Assembly: GCF_963675165.1 (NCBI RefSeq)
Contig: NC_087386.1
Coordinates: 6,268,066-6,332,065 of the forward strand
Direction: 5' to 3'
DNA: 64,000 nt
Origin: Halichondria panicea
Taxonomy: Eukaryota; Porifera; Demospongiae; Suberitida; Halichondriidae
The position numbers and the translations under genes were made by a program. The first letter of the stretch is position 1. Each line of letters opens with the position of its first letter. The notes under the pieces were generated by a model. That model made no database searches. It was not told the origin of the DNA and saw nothing but the letters and a program-made list of their open reading frames with translations. Positions 1 to 10,300 of the stretch are shown piece by piece.

Positions 1-106
1 TCGTATAGCTACCTCAAGATGTGATTGAGAATCAAACACTTATAGCTATAGCTAGCAGACAAACTTTTTAATCGAACAATCTATTAATTTTGCACATTAG
101 TTAGAT
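1..106. other. Displaced ACBD6-downstream segment
   Basis: This stretch matches 10876-10970, which in the next unit follows the broken ACBD6 last exon and precedes the terminal ankyrin exon. At about 107 it switches to sequence matching 12684 onward, inside the ankyrin intron region. The join marks a deletion that removed several ankyrin exons from gene A, or an assembly collapse. Confidence 0.6.
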
Positions 107-325
107 CTAGGTCTAAACTATACTACCCTTGAGCCTTAGTCAAAGTTATTGTGCATTACATTGTGGAATGCAATTAAAAGAGAGATCACGAGATGCGTGT
201 CGTACCTCGGTACACCAACTACCAGTGCTCTCTACACAAACATGACTAGCTCTGGTGTCTAATGGACCAGGTCAACAGAACATGGGGAGGCTCTGTGGCT
301 AGTGGCCTCTGAGATGTGTGTATAG

Positions 326-840
326 TAGCCTCGATTCCAGGCCGCATTAAAATACTGCCTGGTACCTTCAGAATATGGGTAATCGTACTACGAACGTAAA
401 ACCTTAGTACCCGTAATTTAGTTCCTTTACTAAGAATATGTTTCGTAATATTTTATCTCCATACTGAGTTTCGTGAAGCTGTATCTATTGCTTAGAAGGC
501 TTGAACACTAGTTTGGAGGCTCTCATCTACGTCTACGATGGTCCTACAGTAGGTTTATCTTCGCAAGTAGCAGTCAAGAAGCACCATACACTTCCCATAG
601 CCTGTACAGATCTAAGCTAAGACATCCTGACCATACAGACGTCATAGAGGTGGATGAGAGCCTCTTCTAGCTTCAGACTAGTGTGAAAGCCTTTTGGAAC
701 AACGCAATAGAGAGCTAAGCTGATGTACATAGATAGAAAGAAAGAAAAGAAGGGATTCCCCAGATTCTGGAGATCACATGCTCACTATCACCATGCAATA
801 AGTACCAGGCCATACTTTAATCGGCCTGGAATCGAGGCTA
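326..840. mobile_element. TAGCCTCG inverted-repeat element (gene A)
   Basis: Non-autonomous element of 515 bp. It begins TAGCCTCGATTCCAGGCCG and ends with the inverted counterpart CGGCCTGGAATCGAGGCTA. It lies downstream of the last ankyrin exon of gene A. The same family occurs in every unit, in both orientations. Short open frames inside it are not conserved as proteins. Confidence 0.75.
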
Positions 841-865
841 TGTGTATATAGCTACTTACACTCAC

Positions 866-2474
866 CTCTCTGGGTACATCAACATTGGCCCCAGCATCGA
901 TTAGGAGCTCCATACATTTCTGGTGACCATTAAAACTGGCTGCGTAAAGAGGGGTCTCTCCCCACTGTACATAGGAGGAAAACAATGTAAACAGCATGTT
1001 GTGGGAAATGTGTTTGTACAACAAAACCAACCTTGTTCTGAGTGTTGACTGTAGCCTTGGCTGCTAAGAGGACCCCCACTATCTCATCATGTCCATTCCT
1101 ACTGGCCCAGTAAAGAGCAGGCGAACCATCCTGTAGAGACAATATCATCAACCAACGGATATATTGGCACTGTAGACAGTATTCCCCTCACCTTGTCTGC
1201 CTGATTGGGATCAGCCCCACACTCCAGTAGCTCCAGAACCACACCCACATCACCCGTCTTACAAGCCTCCAAAAATTCCTGGGAGAAAATACACTCTCAG
1301 TAAACACACCCAAAAGATGGAATGACACAAATTGTATGTACATGTTATATACTGTTCAAGATTCTATAGCCACCCACACAGAAGTACCAGCATACAGTCG
1401 ACACTAACACTATATAAGCTGACAATACACATTTGATACCTCCACCCACTCACTCACGTACCATCCTGGGGTGCTGTAGACACAGCTTTCTGAGTGAGAC
1501 AATCACTTCGTCAACTGATGGTCTCTGTTGAGGTCGGTCATGGAGGCAGCTAACAACAAGAGGATAAAGAGCGTGTTTCTGCCCCATTTTGTCACCATGG
1601 ACAGCAGTGCTTCGACGCATGAGCTCCTCTTTTCCTCGGATAGACTTGAAATAGTTTCGAATACTATGAGGTACGTTCTTGACTTTAGGGAAATCACCGG
1701 TAACAGTGTGAATGATGAGATGACCGAATGAGAAGATGTCCAGCTTGGTAGTGTAAGTGGGTGGCTCCACATGACACTCGGGAGGCATGTAGGTTGGATT
1801 TCCTGGGACGTTTGTCAGAACATGAGTCAATCTCTCCAGATCAACATACCTGTAAATGAACATTAGGTTTTACATTTCTGCCTTTGTTTTCCCATATTAC
1901 TCATTTTTGTTTCTAACTCATTAAAACAAACATTTTCCTTTGTTGCAAAAACAACAACATACCTGGAGACACCCAGGTCTCCGATCTTGGCAGTGAGGTC
2001 CTCAGTGAGCAGGATGTTGGGAGCAGTGAGGTCACGATGGATGAGGGGAGGGGTCAGAGAGTGGAGATAGTGCAGTCCCTTGGATACATCATACAGGATA
2101 TGGATTCTAGTGGCGATATTCGTGTCTCGATGGGTTTCAACGAAATCAGCCAAGTCGGAATGAAGCCTCTCCATTATTAGACTGATGTCGTTCTTATCGC
2201 GGCCGTAATGGACTCCAACGAAACCAACTATGTTGGGGTGATGTAAAACACTCAGAATATGACATTCATTTCTGAACTTTGTCACAATGCTCTCCCTCTG
2301 TCCAAGGGATCGCTCTTGGAGCAATATGGAGTGAAGCTTCTTAGCAATGCAGTGTCTTCCATTCACCGTCACTCTAAAGACACAGCCATAAGCCCCTGAG
2401 CCAGCTTTGTTCTCCTCTAGATTCAATCCTTCCACTTGGACCACCAGAGCATCAAGGTCACTTCTTGTAGCCAT
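866..2474 (-). CDS. Kinase-ankyrin gene A, 3'-truncated
   Basis: Cytosolic protein kinase followed by ankyrin repeats; no signal peptide or membrane segment is seen. Exons: 1963-2474 and 1462-1849 (kinase, 300 residues), then ankyrin exons 1192-1278, 1032-1130 and 866-964, all joining in phase. The start is the ATG of MATRSDLDAL. Kinase landmarks: glycine loop G25-G30 (GSGAYG), lysine K45/K46 in IAKK, alpha-C glutamate near E70, HRD at 146-148 with N153, DLG at 166-168 in place of DFG, and PPE at 193-195. All catalytic residues are present, so activity is likely. The HRDLTAPN loop and overall look suggest the tyrosine-kinase-like group (inference). Unlike B-E, no further ankyrin exons or terminal exon lie to the left: near position 107 the sequence jumps to the region that follows the terminal exon in other units. 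A is therefore probably truncated, or rearranged in the assembly. Confidence 0.8.
1850..1962 (-). other. Kinase intron flanked by direct repeats (gene A)
   Basis: Intron of 113 bp, phase 2, between GVSR and YVDL just after the DLG motif. On the minus strand the 11-mer CAGGTATGTTG spans the 5' splice site and recurs exactly across the 3' splice site. Gene B has one uninterrupted copy (CAGGTATGTGG) and no intron. This resembles a target-site duplication that supplies both splice sites. Confidence 0.75.
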
Positions 2475-2676
2475 TTACACAGTTTACATAAAGGGCAGGG
2501 CACGTTCGTACTGCGCATTATGTTTACTCTGGGGTTTACATAATAAGGGGCAAAACACGTGCTTACTGCGCATGCTCAGATAGATCTAGCAGAGAATGGA
2601 AAAGATCATTAATGAAACAAACTCAATATAATAGTTAAACGAACATGCTGACTATTTAAGTAATAACAATAGGGCC
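2475..2676. promoter_or_regulatory. Candidate divergent promoter, kinase A / COLGALT
   Basis: About 430 bp separate the minus-strand kinase start from the COLGALT signal-peptide region. Two imperfect tandem copies of about 50 bp each contain a GTTTACATAA-like block and end in TACTGCGCAT. The second holds CACGTG and TGCGCATGC, which resembles an NRF1 site. The TACTGCGCATGC core recurs upstream of kinases C and D and of the kinase fragment near 21432. In B it is interrupted by an extra G. The promoter role is inferred from position and motif only. Confidence 0.35.
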
Positions 2677-2688
2677 TAGGGACATCCT

Positions 2689-2757
2689 AGACTGGCGGCG
2701 ACAGCCCCTCGTGTACCTCGTGTACCTACACGCTCGGGCGGCTGTCACCGCCAGTCT
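2689..2757. mobile_element. 69-bp hairpin MITE with 11-12 bp target duplication
   Basis: The ends 2689-2706 and 2740-2757 are 18-nt inverted repeats with one mismatch (AGACTGGCGG outermost). TAGGGACATCCT occurs directly before the element (2677-2688) and again at 2757-2768. The sequence can fold into a GC-rich hairpin. Its position is between two divergent genes. The class is not recognised. Confidence 0.65.
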
Positions 2758-2909
2758 AGGGACATCCTCCTCTTGTCAAGATAAAGAAGCACAGTTCTCC
2801 ATCAAAGAAGCGAGGCTGTCACACAGAGTAAGGCTCGAGAAGCAGTGAAATAATCACCAGTCAGATGTTAAGATAAACTCCATCAAATTCCCAGCTCCAC
2901 GGATCATCT

Positions 2910-4198
2910 ATGAATAGTCTCTCGATACACTGGATTGCACTTGCTGTGCATTTGCTGTGTGCATAGCTCTCCTAGTGACTGCCATACCGTCTGCATACAC
3001 GTTGGACAATGGAGACTCCTCGTTAGAAGCAGCTGAAGATCTGCCGAGTGTCTTCCTTGCTATTCTGGCTAGAAATTCAGCTCACATGCTACCCAACTTT
3101 CTCGGTTATCTGGAGAACTTGGACTATCCTAAAGACAGGATTTCATTGTGGTAAGTTGCACCTGCCACTATGCATCATAATTAGAGGTTGTTACTCTATA
3201 TCAGATGCATTGTATGTAATAGTTTGCAGAATTTCTATTTCTGTTTCAACAAAACCCTATTGTGTTTGTACCAGCCCCACCCACCTATGAATATCATTAA
3301 CTACACTGTAGGATCAGAACAGACCATAACGGTGACAACACCACGGCAATACTTGCTGAGTGGGCAGAAAACGTTAAGCTCGTGTACAAATCGGTGGACT
3401 TGAAGTCATCAGACGAGTGGCTGTATCCGAACCTTGACCCCTTCGAGGAGCATGACGAGAGGTTTGTCCATGTTGCCCAGTTGAGACAGGAAGGTCTGGA
3501 GGCGGCTAGGCGTTCAGGGGTAGACTACCTCTTTGTGAGTTATCAGTGTGACCATCTCTAGCCTCGTTCCCGGCCCATCTATTGTAAGGACCTAGCTAGG
3601 CTATCTCTAGACGTACCATTATGATACAGTGAAACCTGTCTATAGTGGTCACCCTGTAAGCAGGTCACCCTCTATAATACAGCCAGGTTAATTAATGAGG
3701 CCCAAAGTCTCCATAGCATGTGTTTGGACCTGTGTTAGCAGGCCACCTCTTTATTTCAACCACTGTTAGTCTGCCCAAGACAGTAGTAGATACAGTTTTA
3801 GTTATTGCAATTTTTGGTATCCACAGTATCTAGCTCAGATTAACTATACAATTGTTATTTATCCAGCGGCTAGACTGTGACAACTTTCTGGTGAACAACA
3901 GGACACTACGGATTCTGATGGATCAGCAAAGGTAAGTCAGTGCGTGTACAGTCCATAGGGAGGGGATAACTTGTCTATATGTACGAGGCTTGCACTGAAT
4001 ACATTATTTGCTGACCTGTGCACTTTATTATGGTACATGTATGTACATGTAGAACAAGTTTGAATTGTCCCCTTCCCTCCACTGTAGATCTGCCTATGCA
4101 CATTCTGAACACCGAGGTGTTTGGGTTCAGAGGACTATGAGAGCCTGGACTATGAGAGCCTGGACCACCCTGCCTGCACTTTAAGCTGGACAACCTTG
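2910..4198 (+). pseudogene. COLGALT-like GT25 galactosyltransferase, N-terminal part
   Basis: Fragment of a procollagen galactosyltransferase, the ER enzyme that adds galactose to hydroxylysine of collagen. Exon 1 (to 3150) encodes a hydrophobic leader and then PSVFLAILARNSAHMLPNF. Exon 2 (3312-3534) encodes IRTDHNGDNTT through GVDYLF. Exon 3 (3867-3931) encodes RLDCDNFLVNNRTLRIL; DCD aligns with the DxD metal-binding motif. Exons 1-3 join in phase. The only upstream ATG (2910) is out of frame with exon 1, so the start looks broken. The exon at 4088-4198 (LPMHILNTEVFGF) belongs about 120 residues further on, is out of phase with exon 3, and has an 11-bp deletion relative to the 7093 and 24459 copies. 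The central donor-domain exons are missing. Family assignment is strong; function is probably lost. Confidence 0.75.
3629..3795. repeat. Truncated CAGTGAAACC element in COLGALT intron
   Basis: Begins CAGTGAAACCTGTCTATAGT, a terminal repeat of mariner/pogo style. The right end is lost. Sister copies sit in the same intron near 6642, 24005 and 38212. A longer member with both ends is at 44583-44966. Confidence 0.5.
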
Positions 4199-4234
4199 GT
4201 AAGCCACTACTTGCCCACTAGACACTCTCTGTAT

Positions 4235-4420
4235 CACTAAGGTTTTGCGAGCATCAAACATAATTATGCGAACTTGGCGAGGGTTGATCATTTCGCAACA
4301 ATAAAATCGCAAAACCTAAGTAAATACACACTATCTTTGCCAGAATGCAATAGTTAGCAAAGGGTATGCTCATTTGTAAAGGCCAATAAAATATTCTAGT
4401 AATACGGATCCCCCTTTCTT
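4235..4420. repeat. AT-rich inverted-repeat element
   Basis: AGGTTTTGCGA at the left is matched by TCGCAAAACCT about 70 bp on, followed by a tail ending ATATTCTAGTAATACG. Related copies are near 38815-39010, 11940-12125 and 46930-47105. No coding content. From 4421 to 4800 nothing firm is seen, apart from an exon-like stretch at about 4605-4672 between a CAG and GTAATC that I do not recognise. Confidence 0.5.
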
Positions 4421-4803
4421 TTTAGCTCTACTTTCTTTGCTGTACCACATAGTCACGAAATTTTCCCGCTGTACGGTATCTATTGTGTTAAATTAGATCA
4501 GTGATTACCATACTATTGTACCCGAAGATGTCAGATTTGTCATCTTCTGTTTTGGTACAACACATGAACAACTCTCTAACTGTTTTGCTTCCATGCATAC
4601 AGGCTAATGAATGAGACTGCTGTAACCAGAGATCAGATGGATGGTGTCACTTCACTGGGAAAGCAGAATGGTAATCACACATGGTTTAGTGGGGAGGGGG
4701 AATGTGTAATCCACCGGGTCCTCTTCCGGTAAATTTAATTTTGTACTTACATAATTATAATTTCAGAAGGAATTTTGGTTGATAGATTGTATTTCCTCTA
4801 CAG

Positions 4804-4979
4804 CTGTGTCATGTGATCATCATGCTGTCATCTCTTATCTACTGCAAGTGGCCAAAGCAAGAACAGACATTGCAGATTGTGATGGCAACCTACCTCAAGA
4901 TGTGACTGAGAATCAACAACAATCTAGGTATTCAGTAACCACGGTGTATTTCAGAGGCTTAATGATCTTTACCGCATGA
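4804..4979 (+). pseudogene. ACBD6-like last ankyrin exon, fullest copy
   Basis: Encodes AVSCDHHAVISYLLQVAKA, then RTDIADCDGNLPQDVTENQ, matching the last ankyrin repeat and tail of ACBD6 (acyl-CoA-binding domain-containing protein 6). This is the only copy in the window that keeps the whole repeat; the others have internal deletions. The exon starts after TTTCCTCTACAG. No preceding ACBD6 exon lies next to it: the sequence to the left belongs to COLGALT and an unrecognised exon. It therefore appears to be an isolated fragment. Confidence 0.65.
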
Positions 4980-5042
4980 TGAGTCTTGGACCATGGCGAA
5001 TGGAGAATCTAAAGACCTACTGTATAGGCAACACAGTTCATG
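4955..5042 (+). other. Unrecognised exon-like block (copy 1)
   Basis: An open stretch of 88 nt between TATTTCAG and GGTAAGTG reads RLNDLYRMMSLGPWRMENLK and then TYCIGNTVHG. I do not recognise the protein. The block recurs at 20990-21108, 21480-21598, 37158-37281 and 56767-56902, always 300-400 bp before an SLC27-like exon and just upstream of a kinase start. It could be a 5' exon of the SLC27-like gene. The other copies contain an insertion that changes the frame. Confidence 0.4.
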
Positions 5043-5334
5043 GTAAGTGTGAGTACCCTCCCACCCTACAATAGATACCTTCATCAGCTGGCTAAGATAT
5101 CATTCTCACTACTCTCATGTGTTTGGATCTGAGAGGCGTCAGATCTTCTAAGTCACGTACCTTTCAACGGCCATCTAGCTAGCTAGCTGCATATATCTGT
5201 GGATTTATCATTTCAGTCTGTTATTATTGTGTACAGAATTGCACCTTATTATCTCAGCTACCCCACCACTAGATACCTCACACACACACACCTTGAGTAT
5301 CAGAGTGTACTAATCTCGTCCCTCTCTCTCACAG

Positions 5335-5536
5335 ATTGTTTCGTTCTCCTACTTTCTTTGTGATTGCCGGAGGAGTGACTGACAGTGACTGTGTGTACTC
5401 TGCCCTGTCCCTCTACCATTCCCACGGCCTCGCACACGGTGGAGGGCCTATGATCTACACAGGATCCACTCTCGTCATTAGGAAAAAGTTCTCTGCCAAA
5501 CACTTTTGGACCGATAGTGCAAAATACAACTGCACT
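5335..5536 (+). pseudogene. SLC27-like (FATP) exon, copy 1
   Basis: Encodes AGGVTDSDCVYSALSLYHSH and then IYTGSTLVIRKKFSAKHFWT, ending KYNCT. This matches the adenylate-forming domain of fatty acid transport proteins/very-long-chain acyl-CoA synthetases, where LPLYHSAG and LRKKFSASRFWDDC are hallmarks. The exon is bounded by CTCTCACAG and GTGAGT. The open frame is intact here. The next exon is a chimera with COLGALT, and the upstream AMP-binding signature is absent from the window, so no functional enzyme can be made from this copy. Confidence 0.7.
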
Positions 5537-5713
5537 GTGAGTTGGCTAATTGACTGGGGCTGACCCACTTACATTAATGTCTTAGATAGACAGTACGTGT
5601 TGTTATGCTTTCAGCTATTCTTGCCTTTGCTTTCACTACACAACTTGAGCTATGTATCACTGTGTACGGGTGACATCACTTCATTTATATCCACTTACTC
5701 CCCCACTGTGCAG

Positions 5714-5880
5714 ATGGTGTGCACGATTGGGGAGTTGAATCGCTATGTGTTGGTCCAACCCCCTGGCTGTATCCGAACCTTAACCCCTTCGAGGAGCATG
5801 ACGAGAGGTTCGTCCATGTTGCCCAGCTGAGACAGGAAGGTCTGGAGGCGGCCAGGCGTTCAGGGGCAGACTACCTCTTT
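5714..5880 (+). pseudogene. Chimeric exon: SLC27-like fused to COLGALT-like
   Basis: The first 51 nt encode the SLC27-like MVCTIGELNRYVLVQPP. At about 5764 the sequence switches to the second half of COLGALT exon 2, in which the reading frame YPNLNPFEEHDERFVHVAQL ends at the normal GTGAGT donor. The two halves are in different frames, so the fused exon cannot encode both. The intact COLGALT version is at 3312-3534 and the intact SLC27 version at 57554. The same junction recurs at 37951-38117. Confidence 0.75.
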
Positions 5881-5941
5881 GTGAGTTATCAGTGTGACCA
5901 TCTCTAGCCTCGTTCCTGGCCCATCTATTGTAACGACCTAT

Positions 5942-6622
5942 AGTGCATCCAGCTTAGAGAGTAGATTACCACAAATTTGTGAGTAGCTGTACTTAAATGT
6001 AAATATCTTTTGATCGGAACATTTCTAAGAAATGGTGTTGATACCAATGTGTAGGTGAATGACCATGAAAACAGTAATCTTGTACAGCTAAGGTCCTAGA
6101 CTTCATCACATAATTGTTCAATGGTTTAGGTATCCTGACTATCCCTTTTATGGGTGTTACATTATGTTCATAGTGTTTATAATTCATGATTTACTGGTTT
6201 TCAGGTACACTTTTGGTTAGAGTAATAACTTCTGACAAATTAATAGCTTAGCTTTCAAATTTCTGTAGTAAGTTAACAGATAAATGGGCTACATTTTGAT
6301 ACCAAGAACATCCTATATCCCATTGTTGAGATAACACTGAAAAGCTACTATTTTCTACTGTTTTGATGACATCAGCAGCTGAAAACCACAAACCAATGCC
6401 CTTTATCAACCACTATAACAATTTGTTGTTGTTCTATTAATCACCACAAACCCACCACCTTATGTTTCCATGGAAACATTTTTGAGTATGTTGTAGCTTG
6501 GTCATTCACCTACACATTAGTATCAGCACAATTTCTTAGAAAGGTTCCAATCAAAAGAGATTTACATTTAAGTAAAGCTACTCACAAATTTGTGGTAATC
6601 TACTCTCTAAGCTGGATGCACT
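5942..6622. mobile_element. Fold-back element with long inverted repeats
   Basis: About 681 bp, beginning AGTGCATCCAGCTTAGAGAG and ending with the inverse. The arms stay complementary, with small indels, for roughly 120 bp, up to GGTGAATGACC and its counterpart GGTCATTCACC near 6504-6514. The middle is AT-rich and noncoding. It interrupts the COLGALT intron; copies at 3534-3867 and 38117-38445 lack it. A right-half remnant is at 23609-23989. Confidence 0.7.
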
Positions 6623-6871
6623 GTGCCATTATGATACAGTGAAACCTGTCTATAGTGGTCACCCTGTAAGCAGGTCACCCTCTATAATACAGCCAGGTTA
6701 ATGGGGCCCAAAGTCTCCATAGCATGTGTTTGGACCTGTGTTAGCAGGCCACCTCTTTATTTCAACCACTGTTAGTCTGCCCAAGACAGTAGTAGATACA
6801 GTTTTAGTTATTGCAATTTTGGTATCCACAGTATCTAGCTCAGATTAACTATACAATTGTTGTTTATCCAG

Positions 6872-7238
6872 CGGCTAGACTGTGACAACTTTCTGGTGAA
6901 CAACAGGACACTACGGATTCTGATGGATCAGCAAAGGTAAGTCAGTGCATGTACAGTCCATAGAGAAGGGATAACTTGTCTATATGTACGAGGCTTGCAC
7001 TGAATACATTATTTGCTGACCTGTGCACTTTATTATGGTACATGTATGTACATGTAGAACAAGTTTGAATTGTCCCCTTCCCTCCACTGTAGATCTGCCT
7101 ATGCACATTCTGAACACCGAGGTGTTGGGGTTCATGGTCAAACCAGAGGACTATGAGAGCCTGGACTATGAGAGCCTGGACCACGAGAGCCTGGACCACG
7201 CTGCTCAGGACTCCTCAACTTTAAGTTGGAGAACCTTG
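6872..7238 (+). pseudogene. COLGALT-like exons 3 and 4, copy 2
   Basis: Exon 6872-6936 encodes RLDCDNFLVNNRTLRILMDQ, including the DCD acidic motif. Exon 7093-7238 encodes LPMHILNTEVLGFMVKPEDY followed by a short internal repeat of YESLD/HESLD. The second exon is intact here, without the 11-bp deletion of the 4088 and 38666 copies. The phases of the two exons do not match because the exons that should lie between them are absent. Confidence 0.65.
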
Positions 7239-7335
7239 GTAAGCCTCTCCCCTTAAGGCTGCGGTGTCATCTGCTCTTTGTTAGTATAGCCAGTAGCCAT
7301 CTCAGTGTGTGCTGATGTAGCTCCATTGTTGCTGT

Positions 7336-10300
7336 GAACACAGTGGACCACTCCCCCTATACTGCACTAGTGTGCGTGTTGTCTCCCCCCACACAGTGGA
7401 CCTCCCCCCTATACTGCATTAGCGTGTGTGTATTGTCTCCCCCCACACAGTGGACAACCCCCCCTATACTGCACTAGTGTGCGTGTTGTCTCCCCCCACA
7501 CAGTGGACCACCCCCCTATACTGCACTAGTGTGTGTTGTCTCCCCCCACACAGTGGACCACCCCCCTATACTGCATTAGTGTGTGTGTTGTCTCCCCCCA
7601 CACAGTGGACCACCCCCCTATACTGTATTAGTGTGTGTGTTGTCTCCCCCCACACAGTGGACCACCCCCCTATACTGTATTAGTGTGTGTGTTGTCTCCC
7701 CCCACACAGTGGACCACCCCCCTATACTGTATTAGTGTGTGTGTTGCCTCCCCCCACACAGTGGACCACCCCCTATACTGCATTAGTGTGTGTGTTGTCT
7801 CCCCCCACACAGTGGACCACCCCCCTATACTGCATTAGTGTGTGTATTGTCTCCCCCCACACAGTGGACCACCCCCCTCTGCTGCATTAGTGTGTGTGTT
7901 GTCTCCCCCCACACAGTGGACCACCCCCCTATACTGCACTAGTGTGTGTGTTGTCTCCCCCCACACACAGTGGACCACCCCCTATACTGCATTAGTGTGT
8001 GTATTGTCTCCCCCCACACAGTGGACCACCCCCCTCTGCTGCATTAGTGTGTGTGTTGTCTCCCCCCACACAGTGGACCACCCCCCTATACTGCACTAGT
8101 GTGTGTGTTGTCTCCCCCCACACACAGTGGACCACCCCCTATACTGCATTAGTGTGTGTATTGTCTCCCCCCACACAGTGGACCACCCCCTATACTGCAT
8201 TAGTGTGTGTATTGTCTCCCCCCACACAGTGGACCACCCCCCTATACTGCATTAGTGTGTGTATTGTCTCCCCCCACACAGTGGACCACCCCCCTATACT
8301 GCATTAGTGTGCGTGTTGTCTCCCCCCACACAGTGGACCACCCCCCTGTACTGCATTAGTGTGCGTATTGTCTCCCCCCACACAGTGGACCACCCCCTAT
8401 ACTGCATTAGTGTGCGTATTGTCTCCCCCCACACACAGTGGACCACCCCCCTATACTGCAATAGTGTGTGTATTGTCTCCCCCCACACACAGTGGACCAC
8501 CCCCCTATACTGCAATAGTGTGTGTATTGTCTCCCCCCACACACAGTGGACCACCCCCCTATACTGCATTAGTGTGTGTATTGTCTCCCCCCACACACAG
8601 TGGACCACCCCCCTATACTGCAATAGTGTGTGTGTTGTCTCCCCCCACACAGTGGACCACCCCCCTATACTGCATTAGTGTGTGTGTTGTCTCCCCCCAC
8701 ACAGTGGACCACCCCCCTATACTGCATTAGTGTGCGTGTTGTCTCCCCCCACACAGTGGACCACCCCCTATACTGCACTAGTGTGCGTGTTGTCTCCCCC
8801 CACACAGTGGACCACCCCCCTATACTGCATTAGTGTGCGTGTTGTCTCCCCCCACACAGTGGACCACCCCCCTATACTGCATTAGTGTGTGTGTTGTCTC
8901 CCCCCACACAGTGGACCTAGTGTGCGTGTTGTCTCCCCCCACACAGTGGACCACCCCCCTATACTGCACTAGTGTGCGTGTTGTCTCCCCCCACACGGTG
9001 GACCACCCCCCCTATACTGCACTAGTGTGCGTGTTGTTTACCCCCACACAGTGGACCACCCCCCCTATACTGCACTAGTGTGCGTGTTGTTTACCCCCAC
9101 ACAGTGGACCACCCCCCCTATACTGCACTAGTGTGCGTGTTGTTTACCCCCACACAGTGGACCACCCCCCCTATACTGCACTAGTGTGCGTGTTGTTTAC
9201 CCCCACACGGTGGACCACCCCCCCTATACTGCACTAGTGTGTGTATTGTCTCCCCCCACACGGTGGACCACCCCCCCTATACTGCACTAGTGTGCGTGTT
9301 GTCTCCCCCCACACAGTGGACCACCCCCCTATACTGCACTAGTGTGCGTGTTGTCTCCCCCCACACAGTGGACCACCCCCCCTATACTGCACTAGTGTGC
9401 GTGTTGTCTCCCCCACACAGTGGACCACCCCGCTATACTGCACTAGTGTGCGTGTTGTCTCCCCCCACACAGTGGACCACCCCCCTATACTGCACTAGTG
9501 TGCGTGTTCTCTCCCCCCACACAGTGGACCACCCCCCTATACTGCACTAGTGTGCGTGTTGTCTCCCCCCACACAGTGGACCACCCCCCTATACTGCACT
9601 AGTGTGCGTGTTGTCTCCCCCCACACAGTGGACCACCCCCCTATACTGCACTAGTGTGCGTGTTGTCTCCCCCCACACAGTGGACCACCCCCCCTATACT
9701 GCACTAGTGTGCGTGTTGTCTCCCCCCACACAGTGGACCACCCCCCTATACTGCACTAGTGTGCGTGTTGTCTCCCCCCACACAGTGGACCATCCCCCTA
9801 TACTGCACTAGTGTGCGTGTTGTCTCCCCCCACACAGTGGACCACCCCCCCTATACTGCACTAGTGTGCGTGTTGTCTCCCCCCACACAGTGGACCACCC
9901 CCCTATACTGCACTAGTGTGCGTGTTGTCTCCCCCACACAGTGGACCACCCCCCTATACTGCACTAGTGTGCGTGTTGTCTCCCCCCACACAGTGGACCA
10001 CCCCCCTTATACTGCACTAGTGTGCGTGTTGTCTCCCCCCACACAGTGGACCACCCCCTATACTGCACTAGTGTGCGTGTTGTCTCCCCCCACACAGTGG
10101 ACCACCCCCCCTATACTGCACTAGTGTGCGTGTTGTCTCCCCTCACACAGTGGACCACCCCCCTATACTGCACTAGTGTGCGTGTTGTCTCCCCCCACAC
10201 AGTGGACCACCCCCCCTATACTGCACTAGTGTGCGTGTTGTCTCCCCCCACACAGTGGACCACCCCCCTATACTGCACTAGTGTGCGTGTTGTCTCCCCC

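Noticed and set aside
2957-3150. Start of the COLGALT copy at 2957
   Set aside because: That codon is GTG. The only nearby ATG (2910) is out of frame and reaches a stop at 2966, so no normal start can be claimed.
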